Assembly: GCF_022347725.1 (NCBI RefSeq)
Contig: NZ_JAKRGB010000001.1
Span: forward strand, 186,001-250,000
DNA: 64,000 nucleotides
Direction of reading: 5' to 3'
Origin: Ruegeria sp. Ofav3-42
GTDB taxonomy: Bacteria > Pseudomonadota > Alphaproteobacteria > Rhodobacterales > Rhodobacteraceae
Under the pieces are notes generated by a model. It had not been told where the DNA came from and did not search any database. It saw nothing but the letters and a program-made list of their open reading frames with translations. Position numbers and translations under genes: made by a program. Shown here piece by piece: positions 20,054 to 28,608 of the stretch. Position 1 is the first letter of the stretch. The number at the start of each line of letters is the position of its first letter.

Positions 20054-20920
20054 ATGAGCGCACGTGTGATTCCCTCTCTTGGCCGGCCTGTTCAGGCGCT
20101 TTGGCTGGCCATCGTTCGGTTCAACAACAAAAACGGGTTCGTGATGAGCAGTCACGTCGCCATGTCGTTGATGCTGGCCCTGTTTCCGTTCGTGTTGTTC
20201 ACTGTGGCCTTGGCCGGGTCTTTGTCCCAAGGGTATGTCACCGATGAATTGATCGAGTTGATCTTTGGCGCTTGGCCGAAAGATGTCGCAGGCCCCATCG
20301 TGGCCGAGCTGCGCGCCGTGCTTCAAGAATCCGGTTCCGGCGTCATCACCCTGGGCGCTCTTTTGGCGATCTTCTTTGCGTCGAACGGAGTTATGGCGGT
20401 ACGGGCGGCAATGAACCAGGCCTATCATGACAAGGATGTCTGGCCGTTCTGGAAAACGCGGCTGTTGTGCCTTGGTCTCGTGATTGTTGGCGGCGTGGTT
20501 ATTCTGGCCATCGCAGCGGTCGAGGTCGTTTTACCGTTTTACACTCAGTTGGTTACGGAGAAGACAGATTTGAACGTTTCCGACTGGTTGTCTGTGGACC
20601 GTTTGCGCTGGACGTTTACCGTTGCCGTTCCGGCAGGCATCGTGGTGCTGGCACATATGATCCTGCCAACCCGCCGACACAGGTTGATGCAGATCCTGCC
20701 GGGGGTGGTTTTGACTCTGGGTCTCTGGGCTGCAGGCGGTTGGGGATTTTCAATCTACATCGCCCAGTTCGCCACCTACAGCGCCACATACGCCGGTTTG
20801 GCCGGTGTCATGGCTGCCTTGATCTTTCTCTACCTGTGCGCTGCGATTTTGATCCTTGGCGCCGAATACAACGGTGCTTTGATGGATCTGGAAAAAGAAC
20901 AAGATCGGGGTTCTCAGTGA
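20054..20920 (+). CDS. YihY/BrkB family inner membrane protein
   Basis: A 288-residue membrane protein with the YihY/virulence factor BrkB pattern: SSHVAMSLMLALFPFVLF in the first helix, LAIFFASNGVMAVRAAMNQA, and four further helices ending with LAGVMAALIFLYLCAAILIL. Despite the family's former ribonuclease BN name it is a membrane protein of unknown function. Its stop overlaps the GTG start of the multihaem cytochrome gene, which implies coupled expression. Confidence 0.88.
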   Translation: MSARVIPSLGRPVQALWLAIVRFNNKNGFVMSSHVAMSLMLALFPFVLFTVALAGSLSQGYVTDELIELIFGAWPKDVAGPIVAELRAVLQESGSGVITLGALLAIFFASNGVMAVRAAMNQAYHDKDVWPFWKTRLLCLGLVIVGGVVILAIAAVEVVLPFYTQLVTEKTDLNVSDWLSVDRLRWTFTVAVPAGIVVLAHMILPTRRHRLMQILPGVVLTLGLWAAGGWGFSIYIAQFATYSATYAGLAGVMAALIFLYLCAAILILGAEYNGALMDLEKEQDRGSQ

Positions 20921-22818
20921 AATTTCTGGCGTTTGGCGTCTGTTTGTTCTTCCCGGTTGCCGCCTTTGGTCAATCGCCCGTTTATGTCGGGTCGGACCAA
21001 TGCGTCGAATGCCACGAAGACGAAGCTGCGGCATGGTCCGCGTCCCACCATGCGCTGGCCTGGACCGAGGTCGGGGAGGGCGCCGTCGTCGCGGATTTTG
21101 ATGGAACGCGCTTCGATCATGATGGCATGTCGGTCGAGTTCACCGATGAAAACGGAGCTTTGCAAGCGAAGGTCACTGAAAAGGACGGGGTGGCCACCAC
21201 ATACGGAGTTCACTCCGTTGTGGGCATTGAACCTTTGCAGCAATACCTGTTCGAAACCGAACCCGGTCGATTGCAGAGCTTTGATGCCGTCTGGGATACC
21301 GAGAACAAGCGGTGGTTCCACCTTTATCCCGATCAGGACTTACCGCCAGACGATGGGTTGCACTGGAGCGGACCTTACAAAAACTGGAACGCGCGATGCG
21401 CGGAATGCCACGCGACGGGTTTCGAAAAGAACTATGAGCCCGAGAAACGTACATACAGCTCGGTTCAGGTTGAGATTGGCGTCGGATGCGAAGCCTGTCA
21501 TGGTCCCGGTTCGGCACATATTGACTGGGTCGGGGGCCAAAGCCTCGCCGCAGGTCTCGGTGAAACGGGTTTCAGCATGGATTGGGGCAGGGGCCAGACC
21601 GAAGCAGAGATCCAGCAATGTGCGAGTTGTCATTCCCGCCGTGAGGCGCACGGAGACGGCAATCCTGTTCCTGGAACACCTTACCATGATGCGTATAACC
21701 TCGCCGTGCTCAGACCGGGGCTGTACCACCCCGACGGCCAGATTCTGGATGAGGTTTATGTCTATGGCTCGTTCCTGCAGTCCAAGATGTATGATCGCGG
21801 TGTCGGTTGCATGGACTGCCACGAACCACACAGCGTAACGCTGAAAGCGGACGGAAACGGGATCTGTACTCAGTGTCATTCACCGGCGGGAAACCCAGAG
21901 TTTCCAACATTGACGGCCAAAGAGTACGACACGACCGAACATCATAACCACCCAGAGGGCAGCGATGGCGCGCAGTGCAAGTCCTGCCATATGATCGAGC
22001 GTGTTTATATGGGCGTGGACGGCAGGCGCGATCACAGCTTCCGTATTCCGCGTCCTGATCTGGGGCTGGGACAGGATGCCTGCACCGATTGCCATCAGGA
22101 TCAGGATCAGACATGGGCTGCGCAGCAGATCGAAAAATGGTTCCCGGCCAGCGTGCGCCGAGGGCCGCATTTCGGTTCGGCCTTCGAGGCGGCTACGCTC
22201 GGGCGCGCGGATGGTCCCGAGGATTTGCTGGAGATTGCGACCGACCCGGAGCAGCCGGGGATTGTACGCGCAACAGCAGCGTTCCTTCTTCAACCATATG
22301 GGTCGGTGGATGTGGCGGCCAGAACGGCCTCGTTGCTGTTCGATGAAGACCCGGTGGTTCGCGCCAACGCGGCACCTCTGCAGCGTCAGGCCAGCTTGCC
22401 AGATCAGATTCAACGCCTTGAGCCGCTGCTTTCCGATCCTCTGAAGAACGTGCGTATCTCTGCCGCGAAAGAGTTCCTGACCATTCCGACACAAGCCTTG
22501 ACTGCGGAACAGCGGCAATTGTCAGGGCAGGGCATGTCGGAATGGCAGGGCGCAATTTCCAACCGATTGGATTTCCCCGAAACGCATCTTGTGCTGGGCG
22601 GGATGGCCCTGACGTTCCGCAACTCTCAGGCGGCAGAACAGGCGTTTCAGGAGGTCGTCGCACTTGACCCGCAACGCGCCGAGGCGTGGCCGATGCTGGT
22701 ACAACTGGCGCAGATCAATCGCGGACCTCAGGCGGCGCTGGACGTTTTGGAACAAGGGTTGGAGATTGTTCCTGACGATCCGAACCTGCGGCAACTCAAG
22801 GAACAGATGGGCCGCTGA
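20917..22818 (+). CDS. Octahaem c-type cytochrome with C-terminal HEAT/TPR-like repeats
   Basis: About 633 residues from a GTG start that overlaps the BrkB stop and opens a clear signal peptide (KFLAFGVCLFFPVAAFGQ). Eight CxxCH haem motifs follow: CVECH, CAECH, CEACH, CASCH, CMDCH, CTQCH, CKSCH and CTDCH. The first half resembles the cytochrome c554/c-prime group of periplasmic multihaem proteins. After the last haem, the remaining 230 residues are helical repeats (VRANAAPLQRQASLPDQIQR, then AEQAFQEVVALDPQRAEAW), the second part being TPR-like. It should be an exported electron carrier or oxidoreductase; the substrate is unknown. The same frame is open upstream within brkB but that part is antisensical to any domain. 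Confidence 0.9.
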   Translation: MKFLAFGVCLFFPVAAFGQSPVYVGSDQCVECHEDEAAAWSASHHALAWTEVGEGAVVADFDGTRFDHDGMSVEFTDENGALQAKVTEKDGVATTYGVHSVVGIEPLQQYLFETEPGRLQSFDAVWDTENKRWFHLYPDQDLPPDDGLHWSGPYKNWNARCAECHATGFEKNYEPEKRTYSSVQVEIGVGCEACHGPGSAHIDWVGGQSLAAGLGETGFSMDWGRGQTEAEIQQCASCHSRREAHGDGNPVPGTPYHDAYNLAVLRPGLYHPDGQILDEVYVYGSFLQSKMYDRGVGCMDCHEPHSVTLKADGNGICTQCHSPAGNPEFPTLTAKEYDTTEHHNHPEGSDGAQCKSCHMIERVYMGVDGRRDHSFRIPRPDLGLGQDACTDCHQDQDQTWAAQQIEKWFPASVRRGPHFGSAFEAATLGRADGPEDLLEIATDPEQPGIVRATAAFLLQPYGSVDVAARTASLLFDEDPVVRANAAPLQRQASLPDQIQRLEPLLSDPLKNVRISAAKEFLTIPTQALTAEQRQLSGQGMSEWQGAISNRLDFPETHLVLGGMALTFRNSQAAEQAFQEVVALDPQRAEAWPMLVQLAQINRGPQAALDVLEQGLEIVPDDPNLRQLKEQMGR

Positions 22819-22915
22819 TACGGCATGGCTTGGCCCGGTTTCCGCCACGATACCGGCAAATTTCAGGGTTACAGATAGAGCTGAGGCAAGATTTGCGCCA
22901 GCTTACAGGTGACTC

Positions 22916-23104
22916 ATGTTTCTTAAACCGGTCCATACGTCTCAGTTGAAACGGCCGCTGGCCCTTTCACAGAGGGTCGAGGAGTTGCGGGCAAAGCCGC
23001 CCGAATACATCAACCATGGCGAGGCGTTGTTGCTGCAAGGCATCGCTGCGGCTTCGCTGCGCGAGCAGGTGCTGGCCGGCGATCGAAGCTGGCTGGACGA
23101 TTAA
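22916..23104 (+). CDS. Small conserved-looking protein, 62 aa
   Basis: A short soluble protein (starts FLKPVHTSQLKRPLALSQRV) with a helical second half (HGEALLLQGIAAASLREQVL). No family is recognised. It begins at an ATG 97 bases after the multihaem cytochrome stop and ends two bases before the rlmE stop codon on the other strand. Codon use is like its neighbours, and the composition is protein-like, so it is probably real; function unknown. Confidence 0.55.
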   Translation: MFLKPVHTSQLKRPLALSQRVEELRAKPPEYINHGEALLLQGIAAASLREQVLAGDRSWLDD

Positions 23105-23106
23105 AA

Positions 23107-23823
23107 CTAGCCGCGAAATCCCGTTGCTACCACAAACTTCTCGGAACTGTCCGAGCGTGATGCGGGGGGTTTCACATTCGCAACCTTGTCGAATTTCTGT
23201 TTCAACAGCTTCTGCAGATCGCCCTCGGCACCGCCCGCAAGAACCTTGGCGACAAACGTTCCACCTTCATCCAGAACATCAAAGGCGAAGTAGGCGGCTG
23301 TTTCACACAAGGCCATGATGCGCAGGTGGTCTGTTTGCTTATGGCCGGATGAGGCCGCCGCCATATCCGACATCACCACGTCGGCCTTGCCGCCCAGCCA
23401 ATCTTTGACCTTCACGTCGGCGTCGTCTTCCATGAAATCCAGTACATGGGCTTCGGCGCCCGCCACGGGTTCGACCTCTTGCAGGTCCACTCCAAGAACG
23501 GTGCCTATGCGTTTGCCCGACTTCTCACCCAGAGCATTGACGCGCTTCACGGCCACCTGCAGCCAGCCACCCGGTGCACAACCCAGATCAACCACGCGCG
23601 CGCCGGGAACAAGGAAGCGGAATTTGTCGTCCAGTTCCAAAATCTTATAAGCCGCGCGCCCCCGGTATCCTTCGGCCTGCGCGCGTTTCACATAGGGGTC
23701 GTTCAGTTGCCGCTCGAGCCATCGGGTCGAGCTGAGCTTGCGCCCGCGTGCAGTCTTAACCTTGACCTTCAGGTCGCGCTGTCCGCGACCCGAGGAGTTT
23801 TTGCCACTTGGTGTCTTCGCCAT
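23107..23823 (-). CDS. rlmE: 23S rRNA (uridine-2'-O)-methyltransferase RlmE (FtsJ/RrmJ)
   Basis: A 238-residue enzyme that methylates the 2'-OH of U2552 in 23S rRNA. It shows the RrmJ start ([20 protein letters not shown], including the catalytic Lys), the SAM-binding motif [15 protein letters not shown], the catalytic Asp in [20 protein letters not shown], and the second Lys in [13 protein letters not shown] basic N-terminal extension of about 30 residues is usual in Alphaproteobacteria. It follows the Ppx/GppA gene directly with a one-base overlap. Confidence 0.93.
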   Translation of the reverse strand: MAKTPSGKNSSGRGQRDLKVKVKTARGRKLSSTRWLERQLNDPYVKRAQAEGYRGRAAYKILELDDKFRFLVPGARVVDLGCAPGGWLQVAVKRVNALGEKSGKRIGTVLGVDLQEVEPVAGAEAHVLDFMEDDADVKVKDWLGGKADVVMSDMAAASSGHKQTDHLRIMALCETAAYFAFDVLDEGGTFVAKVLAGGAEGDLQKLLKQKFDKVANVKPPASRSDSSEKFVVATGFRG

Positions 23824-24935
23824 CAGAACGGTCCGTCTTCCAATACGCCGTCCGCGCTCATCTGCGCATAAAGCAGGCCTTCGCGCAGCCCCCGGTCCGC
23901 CACAGAGAGGCGGTCAGTGGGCCAGCATCTTAACAGCGCCTGCAAAATGGCCGAGCCGGACATGATCAGCGCCTGCCGGTCATCCCCAATCCGGGGATCA
24001 CGTCGGCGACCCTGAGGGCCGAGTTCTAGATACCCTCGTATGACTTTGTCAATCTGATCGCTGGTCATTCGCAGACCGTCCACCTTGGTCCGATCATAGC
24101 GCTTGAGACCCAGATGAGAGGCAGCCACTGTCGTAACCGTGCCGCTGGTGCCAACGATCTGAAACCCGGCACGGGCCTGTTCGTCCTTGTAGGGGGCAAA
24201 GTCGGCCAGGTTTTCTTCAAAGAACCAACTCATCAGAGCAAAGCGCGCCGAGTCGTTTTCGACGTCGTGAAATTGGTCCCGCAGCGTGGCCACACCCAGC
24301 GGTACGCTGATCCAATCCACGACCTTTGCGGCGGGAAAGGGGCTTTCAGCGGGATGGAACCCATTGTGCAACCGCATGATGGCAGCAGGGCGATCCCGGC
24401 GCGGTACCGAAGAAATGTCGATCCAGACCAGTTCGGTCGACCCACCGCCGATGTCGACGACCAGCAACTGTTCGGTTTTGGTCGAGACGAGCGGCGCGCA
24501 GGAGATCACGGCCAGGCGTGCCTCTTCCTCGGGTTGGATGATTTCCAGCGTCAGGCCAGTCTCGCGTTTGACCTGCCGGATGAACTCGCGCGCGTTTTTC
24601 GCACGTCGGCATGCCTCAGTCGCAACCAGACGCATCCGCCTGACCTTGTTGCGTTTCAGCTTTTGCTGGCAGATGCGCAGCGCCTGAATGGTGCGCGCCA
24701 TCGAGGACCGAGACAACCGCCCGGTCCGTTCCAGTCCCGCGCCCAATTGCACGGACTTGGAGAAGCTGTCTACCACATGGAACCCGCTGCCCTTGGGCTG
24801 GGCTATCAACATGCGGCAGCTATTTGTCCCCAAATCCAGCGCCGCATACAACGCATCTGGATCGGGTCTTGCCGGCGCGGGGCTTTCGACCGCCTTCGGG
24901 AACGCGCCCGCACCTCTGGGACGCTTGGGCGCCAT
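23823..24935 (-). CDS. Ppx/GppA family exopolyphosphatase
   Basis: About 370 residues of the ASKHA fold: phosphate 1 loop [18 protein letters not shown], then [14 protein letters not shown], phosphate 2 loop [16 protein letters not shown], and [18 protein letters not shown]. Members hydrolyse polyphosphate or pppGpp. ATG 24935 is preferred because GGAGGG stands eight bases upstream; a TTG two codons earlier is too close to it. The gene precedes rlmE in one unit, an arrangement seen in other Rhodobacteraceae. A PPK2 gene lies 3 kb away. Confidence 0.9.
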   Translation of the reverse strand: MAPKRPRGAGAFPKAVESPAPARPDPDALYAALDLGTNSCRMLIAQPKGSGFHVVDSFSKSVQLGAGLERTGRLSRSSMARTIQALRICQQKLKRNKVRRMRLVATEACRRAKNAREFIRQVKRETGLTLEIIQPEEEARLAVISCAPLVSTKTEQLLVVDIGGGSTELVWIDISSVPRRDRPAAIMRLHNGFHPAESPFPAAKVVDWISVPLGVATLRDQFHDVENDSARFALMSWFFEENLADFAPYKDEQARAGFQIVGTSGTVTTVAASHLGLKRYDRTKVDGLRMTSDQIDKVIRGYLELGPQGRRRDPRIGDDRQALIMSGSAILQALLRCWPTDRLSVADRGLREGLLYAQMSADGVLEDGPF

Positions 24936-25103
24936 CTTCAACGCCCTCCGATTTTCGAGTTACCCCGACCATAGGTCGCGGAAATGCGTCGTGCAAGACG
25001 CTCATTAAAGTGATGAGAATTTTGATGTGCGCGTTTGATGAAGAGTTCGTTACAAGCCCTGTATCCCATCGTGGGCAAAAACGTCGCTGGAAATGCGCCG
25101 TGT

Positions 25104-25116
25104 GTCGAAATTCGAC
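25104..25116. promoter_or_regulatory. 13-bp palindrome upstream of the one-carbon operon
   Basis: GTCGAAATTCGAC is a perfect odd palindrome lying 61 bases before the PF13769 gene. A few bases on either side, GTGGGCAA and TTGCCCCCAC form a further imperfect inverted pair. Candidate operator of the folate/cobalamin gene group; inferred from position and symmetry. Confidence 0.35.
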
Positions 25117-25176
25117 CGACTTGCCCCCACATAGACGTTTAGAACCGGTCCATCTGGTTAGGAGGAATCAAAGTCA

Positions 25177-25473
25177 ATGCCTGACGTCACCATCGTATAC
25201 TGGCGCGACATTCCCGCCCAAGTCATCGTCGGCAAAGGCCGTCGTGGCGCAAAACGGCAGTTGGAGGAGCGGTTTGAGCAAGCCATCGACCGTGCGGCCA
25301 TGAAGGTGAACGCCAAGGACAGCGATGCCTATCTGGCCGAATGGCGCAAGGCCGAACCCTTTGCAGTCGAAGGCGACCCGTCTGAAATTGCCGAGGCCGA
25401 AGCCACACGTCTGGAAGCTGAATACGATCAGGAACGCATCAAGACCCTGATCGCCAATGACGGTTGGGCATAA
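25177..25473 (+). CDS. PF13769 'virulence factor' family small protein next to metF
   Basis: A 98-residue acidic, charged cytoplasmic protein (starts PDVTIVYWRDIPAQVIVGKG). It belongs to the Virulence_fact family, a name without functional support here. A strong ribosome binding site (AGGAGG) precedes the ATG. It is the first gene of a three-gene plus-strand unit with MetF and a methyltetrahydrofolate-binding methyltransferase; gaps are 27 and 9 bases. Its constant position beside folate C1 enzymes suggests an accessory role in methyl-transfer or B12 handling, which is inference from context. Confidence 0.75.
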   Translation: MPDVTIVYWRDIPAQVIVGKGRRGAKRQLEERFEQAIDRAAMKVNAKDSDAYLAEWRKAEPFAVEGDPSEIAEAEATRLEAEYDQERIKTLIANDGWA

Positions 25474-25500
25474 GCCCGAGATAGCTATGGGAGGCCGTAA

Positions 25501-26427
25501 ATGGCTTTGCTGAACTTCAAAAAACGTGATGCGGTCGAAAGCGGCCCTGTAAACCCGACCGTCGAAGCCTTTTTGCAAGGCTATTCGATCGAGGTGATGC
25601 CGCGCACCGCTGAAAAGGTCGAGGATTTCCGCGCGCTGCTGCCCGAGGGCACGCGCGTCTACATCGCCCACATCGAAGGCACGCCCATCGAGGACATGGT
25701 CAAGACCGCCAAACGGATTGCCGACGAAGGTTATCCGGTCATGCCGCACTTCCCGGCGCGGATCATCAAGGATGCGGCGACGCTGGAAAACTGGATCTCC
25801 ATGTATCAGGGCGAAGCCGGCGTTGATCAGGCGCTGCTGCTGGCCGGAGGTGTTGCCAACCCGCACGGCGATTTTGACAGCTCGATGCAGCTGCTGGAAT
25901 CCGGTCTGTTTGACAAGGCGGGTTTCAAGCGCTTGCACGTGGCGGGTCATCCTGAGGGCAACAAGGACATTGACCCCGACGGTTCGACCAAAAACGTTGA
26001 TGACGCGCTGCGCTGGAAACAGAAGTTTTCGGAAACCACGGATGCCGAAATGGCATTGGCCACTCAGTTCGCGTTTGATGCCAAGCCGATCATCGCATGG
26101 GCCGACAGCCTGAAAGAAGCTGGGATCGACATTCCGGTCCACATCGGCATCGCAGGTCCGGCCAAACTGCAGACGCTGATCAAATTCGCCATTGCCTGCG
26201 GTGTTGGCCCGTCGCTGAAGGTTCTGCAAAAGCGAGCAATGGATGTCTCCAAACTGCTGCTGCCGTATGAGCCGACCGATGTAATCACTGAGCTGGCCAA
26301 CCACAAAGCGGCCAACCCGGATTTCAACATCACCAACGTGCATTTCTTCCCGCTTGGTGGCATAAAGACCAACGCCAACTGGGCTATTAACAACGGCGGC
26401 GCTGCTGCAAAGCCTGTAAACTCCTAA
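25501..26427 (+). CDS. metF: Methylenetetrahydrofolate reductase (MetF-like)
   Basis: A 308-residue TIM-barrel protein. It shows SIEVMPRTAEKVEDF near the start (the position of the family Glu), LLAGGVANPHGDFDSSMQLL, the GHPEGN motif of MetF in LHVAGHPEGNKDID, and the late VHFFPLGGIKTNANW. It is more divergent than enterobacterial MetF and lacks a regulatory domain. The enzyme interconverts 5,10-methylene- and 5-methyl-tetrahydrofolate. The following gene encodes a protein that binds methyltetrahydrofolate, so the pair hands methyl groups towards a cobalamin protein, most likely for methionine synthesis. Confidence 0.85.
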   Translation: MALLNFKKRDAVESGPVNPTVEAFLQGYSIEVMPRTAEKVEDFRALLPEGTRVYIAHIEGTPIEDMVKTAKRIADEGYPVMPHFPARIIKDAATLENWISMYQGEAGVDQALLLAGGVANPHGDFDSSMQLLESGLFDKAGFKRLHVAGHPEGNKDIDPDGSTKNVDDALRWKQKFSETTDAEMALATQFAFDAKPIIAWADSLKEAGIDIPVHIGIAGPAKLQTLIKFAIACGVGPSLKVLQKRAMDVSKLLLPYEPTDVITELANHKAANPDFNITNVHFFPLGGIKTNANWAINNGGAAAKPVNS

Positions 26428-26436
26428 GGATCGGAC

Positions 26437-27498
26437 ATGACCCGTACAGTCGTAGAATCAAAAACAAAAACCGCCGTCCTGGGCTTTGACGAACCGTTTT
26501 GCGTGATCGGTGAGCGGATCAACCCAACAGGGCGCAAGAAACTGGCCGCCGAACTGGAAGCAGGCGATTTCTCGACCGTCGAGAAAGACGCGCTGGCACA
26601 GGTTCTGGCCGGCGCAACCGTTCTGGATATCAACGCGGGCGTTGTCTACAACTCGAACCCCAACCCGAACGAGACCGAACCGCCGCTGATGCGCAAGATC
26701 GTCGAGCTGGTGCAGGGTCTGGTTGATGTGCCGTTGTGCGTCGACTCGTCGGTTCCGGGTGCGCTGGAAGCTGGTCTTGAAGCTGCAGAAGGTCGTCCGT
26801 TGCTGAACTCGGTCACAGGCGAAGAAGAGCGTCTGGAGATGGTTCTGCCGCTGGTCAAGAAATACAACGTACCGGTTGTGGCGATCTCGAACGACGATAC
26901 CGGTATTTCGGAAGACCCCGATGTCCGTTTCGATGTGGCCAAGAAAATCGTTGAGCGTGCCGCCGATTTCGGCATCCCCGCGCATGACATCGTGGTTGAC
27001 CCGTTGGTTATGCCGATCGGTGCGATGGCGACCGCTGGCCAGCAAGTGTTTGCGCTGGTCCGTCGTCTGCGCGAGGAACTGGGCGTGAACACCACCTGTG
27101 GCGCTTCGAATGTGTCCTTTGGCCTGCCGAACCGCCACGGCATCAACAATGCCTTCCTGCCGATGGCAATGGGCGCTGGTATGACCTCAGCGATCATGAA
27201 CCCGGTGGCTCTGCCGATCACGCAGAAGAAGATTGCCGAGAAGAAAGAGGCCGTTGCAGCCGCCGGCATCATCCTGCCCGAAGGCATGGATGACGAAGCG
27301 TTCGTGCAGATGTTCGGTCTGGGCTCGACCAAGCCGCGCGCTGGTAAGGAAATGGAAGCCATCCGCGCCGCCAACCTGCTGACCAACAACGACCCGCATG
27401 GCGGTGAGTGGATCAAGTTCAACAAAGCCCCAGACGAAGCGGGTGCTGCAGGTGCTGCCGGTGGTCGTCGCGGAGGTGGCCGTCGCCGTCGCGCCTGA
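26437..27498 (+). CDS. Methyltetrahydrofolate:cobalamin methyltransferase (pterin-binding, MetH-domain-like)
   Basis: A 353-residue pterin-binding TIM-barrel protein similar to the folate domain of MetH and to AcsE. Key stretches are FCVIGERINPTGRKKLAAEL, VLDINAGVVYNSNPN, VPLCVDSSVPGALEAGLEA and TTCGASNVSFGLPNRHGINN. No B12-binding, homocysteine-binding or activation domain is attached, so it is a stand-alone methyl-transfer module. Established work on Phaeobacter inhibens describes a methionine synthase split into separate proteins, and this gene fits the folate-binding part. The C-terminus is an unusual Gly/Arg tail (GGRRGGGRRRRA), matched by the reactivase encoded 2 kb away. A terminator follows. 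Confidence 0.88.
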   Translation: MTRTVVESKTKTAVLGFDEPFCVIGERINPTGRKKLAAELEAGDFSTVEKDALAQVLAGATVLDINAGVVYNSNPNPNETEPPLMRKIVELVQGLVDVPLCVDSSVPGALEAGLEAAEGRPLLNSVTGEEERLEMVLPLVKKYNVPVVAISNDDTGISEDPDVRFDVAKKIVERAADFGIPAHDIVVDPLVMPIGAMATAGQQVFALVRRLREELGVNTTCGASNVSFGLPNRHGINNAFLPMAMGAGMTSAIMNPVALPITQKKIAEKKEAVAAAGIILPEGMDDEAFVQMFGLGSTKPRAGKEMEAIRAANLLTNNDPHGGEWIKFNKAPDEAGAAGAAGGRRGGGRRRRA

Positions 27499-27520
27499 TC
27501 CATTAGCTGATCCTAACGAC

Positions 27521-27549
27521 AAAGGTCGGGCATTTTGCCCGGCCTTTTT
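27521..27549 (+). terminator. Rho-independent terminator after the methyltransferase gene
   Basis: AAAGGTCGGGC and GCCCGGCCTTT form an 11-base stem with one G-T pair and a five-base loop (ATTTT), running into TTTTTC. It closes the PF13769-metF-methyltransferase unit. Confidence 0.85.
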
Positions 27550-27628
27550 CATATTGATGCTGATCAACGCCAGAGCCTGATATGTTTGCGACCCTGATTG
27601 CATGTCGCAATAACGGTCAGGAGCGAAG

Positions 27629-28456
27629 ATGAGCAAACATCATCCACCAAAGCTGGCAGATGCTGATCTGGATAAACGTTTAGGTAAAAACGAGTATTTC
27701 GAGAATCTGGTCGAATTGCAGGCCCAACTTGCGCTGATCCAGCAGGCGTTCCTGTTCCATGGTGTAAAAGGTGTCATCGTGTTCGAAGGCTGGGACGCGG
27801 CTGGAAAAGGCGGGACGATCCGCAGGATCAGTCAGGCTCTGGACCCCCGCAGCTTTAAGGTTTGGCCGATTGGTGCGCCGCGCAATTACTATCTGAACCG
27901 CCACTACCTGCTGCGCTTTTGGGAACGACTGCCGCCGGATGGCGCGATATCGGCGTTTGACCGCAGTTGGTATGGGCGGGTCCTTGTTGAGCGCCTCGAG
28001 AATCTGATCCCGGAAAAACGCTGGCGTGCCGCCTATCAGGAAATCAATGATTTCGAGCGCATGGTGGTGGATGACGGAACCCGTATCGTTAAGCTGTTCT
28101 TTCACATCTCACCAGACGAGCAAATGGCTCGGTTCACCGAGCGCCTGCACAACCCACTGAAACGGTGGAAACTGACCTACGAAGATTTTCGGAACCGCAA
28201 AAAATGGGATGAGACAGAGGTGGCCGTCGATGAAATGCTGGCGCGCACATCGACGGAAATTGCGCCCTGGCACGTGGTTCCAGCTAACAACAAGAAATAC
28301 GCTCGAATCAAAGCAATGCGGGCAATTGTCGATGCATTCTCAAAGGACATTGATCTGAACCCTCAGCATTTGGACAATCGAACGTTGGAGGCCGCGCGCC
28401 AGGTGCTGGAAGTTGACCAGGACCTGATCGATAGCCTGCGTGCACGGACCGAATAA
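27629..28456 (+). CDS. ppk2: Polyphosphate kinase 2 (PPK2 family)
   Basis: A 275-residue P-loop kinase with Walker A FEGWDAAGKGGTIRR (residues about 53-65), the lid-side motif PRNYYLNRHYLLRFWERLP and Walker B FDRSWYGRVLVERLE. Single-domain PPK2 enzymes move phosphate between polyphosphate and nucleotides. Which nucleotide is favoured cannot be read safely. It has its own region upstream after a terminator, so it is probably transcribed separately. A Ppx/GppA gene nearby gives the cell the opposite activity. Confidence 0.92.
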   Translation: MSKHHPPKLADADLDKRLGKNEYFENLVELQAQLALIQQAFLFHGVKGVIVFEGWDAAGKGGTIRRISQALDPRSFKVWPIGAPRNYYLNRHYLLRFWERLPPDGAISAFDRSWYGRVLVERLENLIPEKRWRAAYQEINDFERMVVDDGTRIVKLFFHISPDEQMARFTERLHNPLKRWKLTYEDFRNRKKWDETEVAVDEMLARTSTEIAPWHVVPANNKKYARIKAMRAIVDAFSKDIDLNPQHLDNRTLEAARQVLEVDQDLIDSLRARTE

Positions 28457-28533
28457 CCCGATAGTTCAGGGCGCTTTTCCTTGGATCGACGCTTGAAGTC
28501 AGCAACCGTGGGATGTTATTCGTCCCCGGCGCG

Positions 28534-28607
28534 GCGGGTATGATGTAATGGTAGCCTGTCAGCTTCCCAAGCTGAACGCGCGGGTTCGATTCCCGCTACC
28601 CGCTCCA
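28534..28607 (+). tRNA. tRNA-Gly (CCC)
   Basis: A cloverleaf can be drawn with acceptor stem GCGGGTA/TACCCGC, anticodon stem TCAGC/GCTGA, loop TTCCCAA with anticodon CCC, and T-arm CGGGTTCGATTCCCG. The CCA end is encoded. Length 74 bases. It lies between ppk2 and the convergent methyltransferase gene. Confidence 0.95.
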
Positions 28608-28608
28608 A

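Noticed and set aside
20467..20916. Upstream extension of the multihaem cytochrome frame
   Set aside because: It overlaps brkB in another frame and places the signal peptide in the middle of the protein; the GTG at 20917 starts it properly.
24936..25176. SAM or cobalamin riboswitch before the one-carbon unit
   Set aside because: The 240-bp leader shows no recognisable riboswitch core; only short palindromes are visible.
25174..26343. 389-codon minus-strand frame over the PF13769 and metF genes
   Set aside because: It lies opposite two genes with recognisable families and good ribosome binding sites, and its product resembles nothing.
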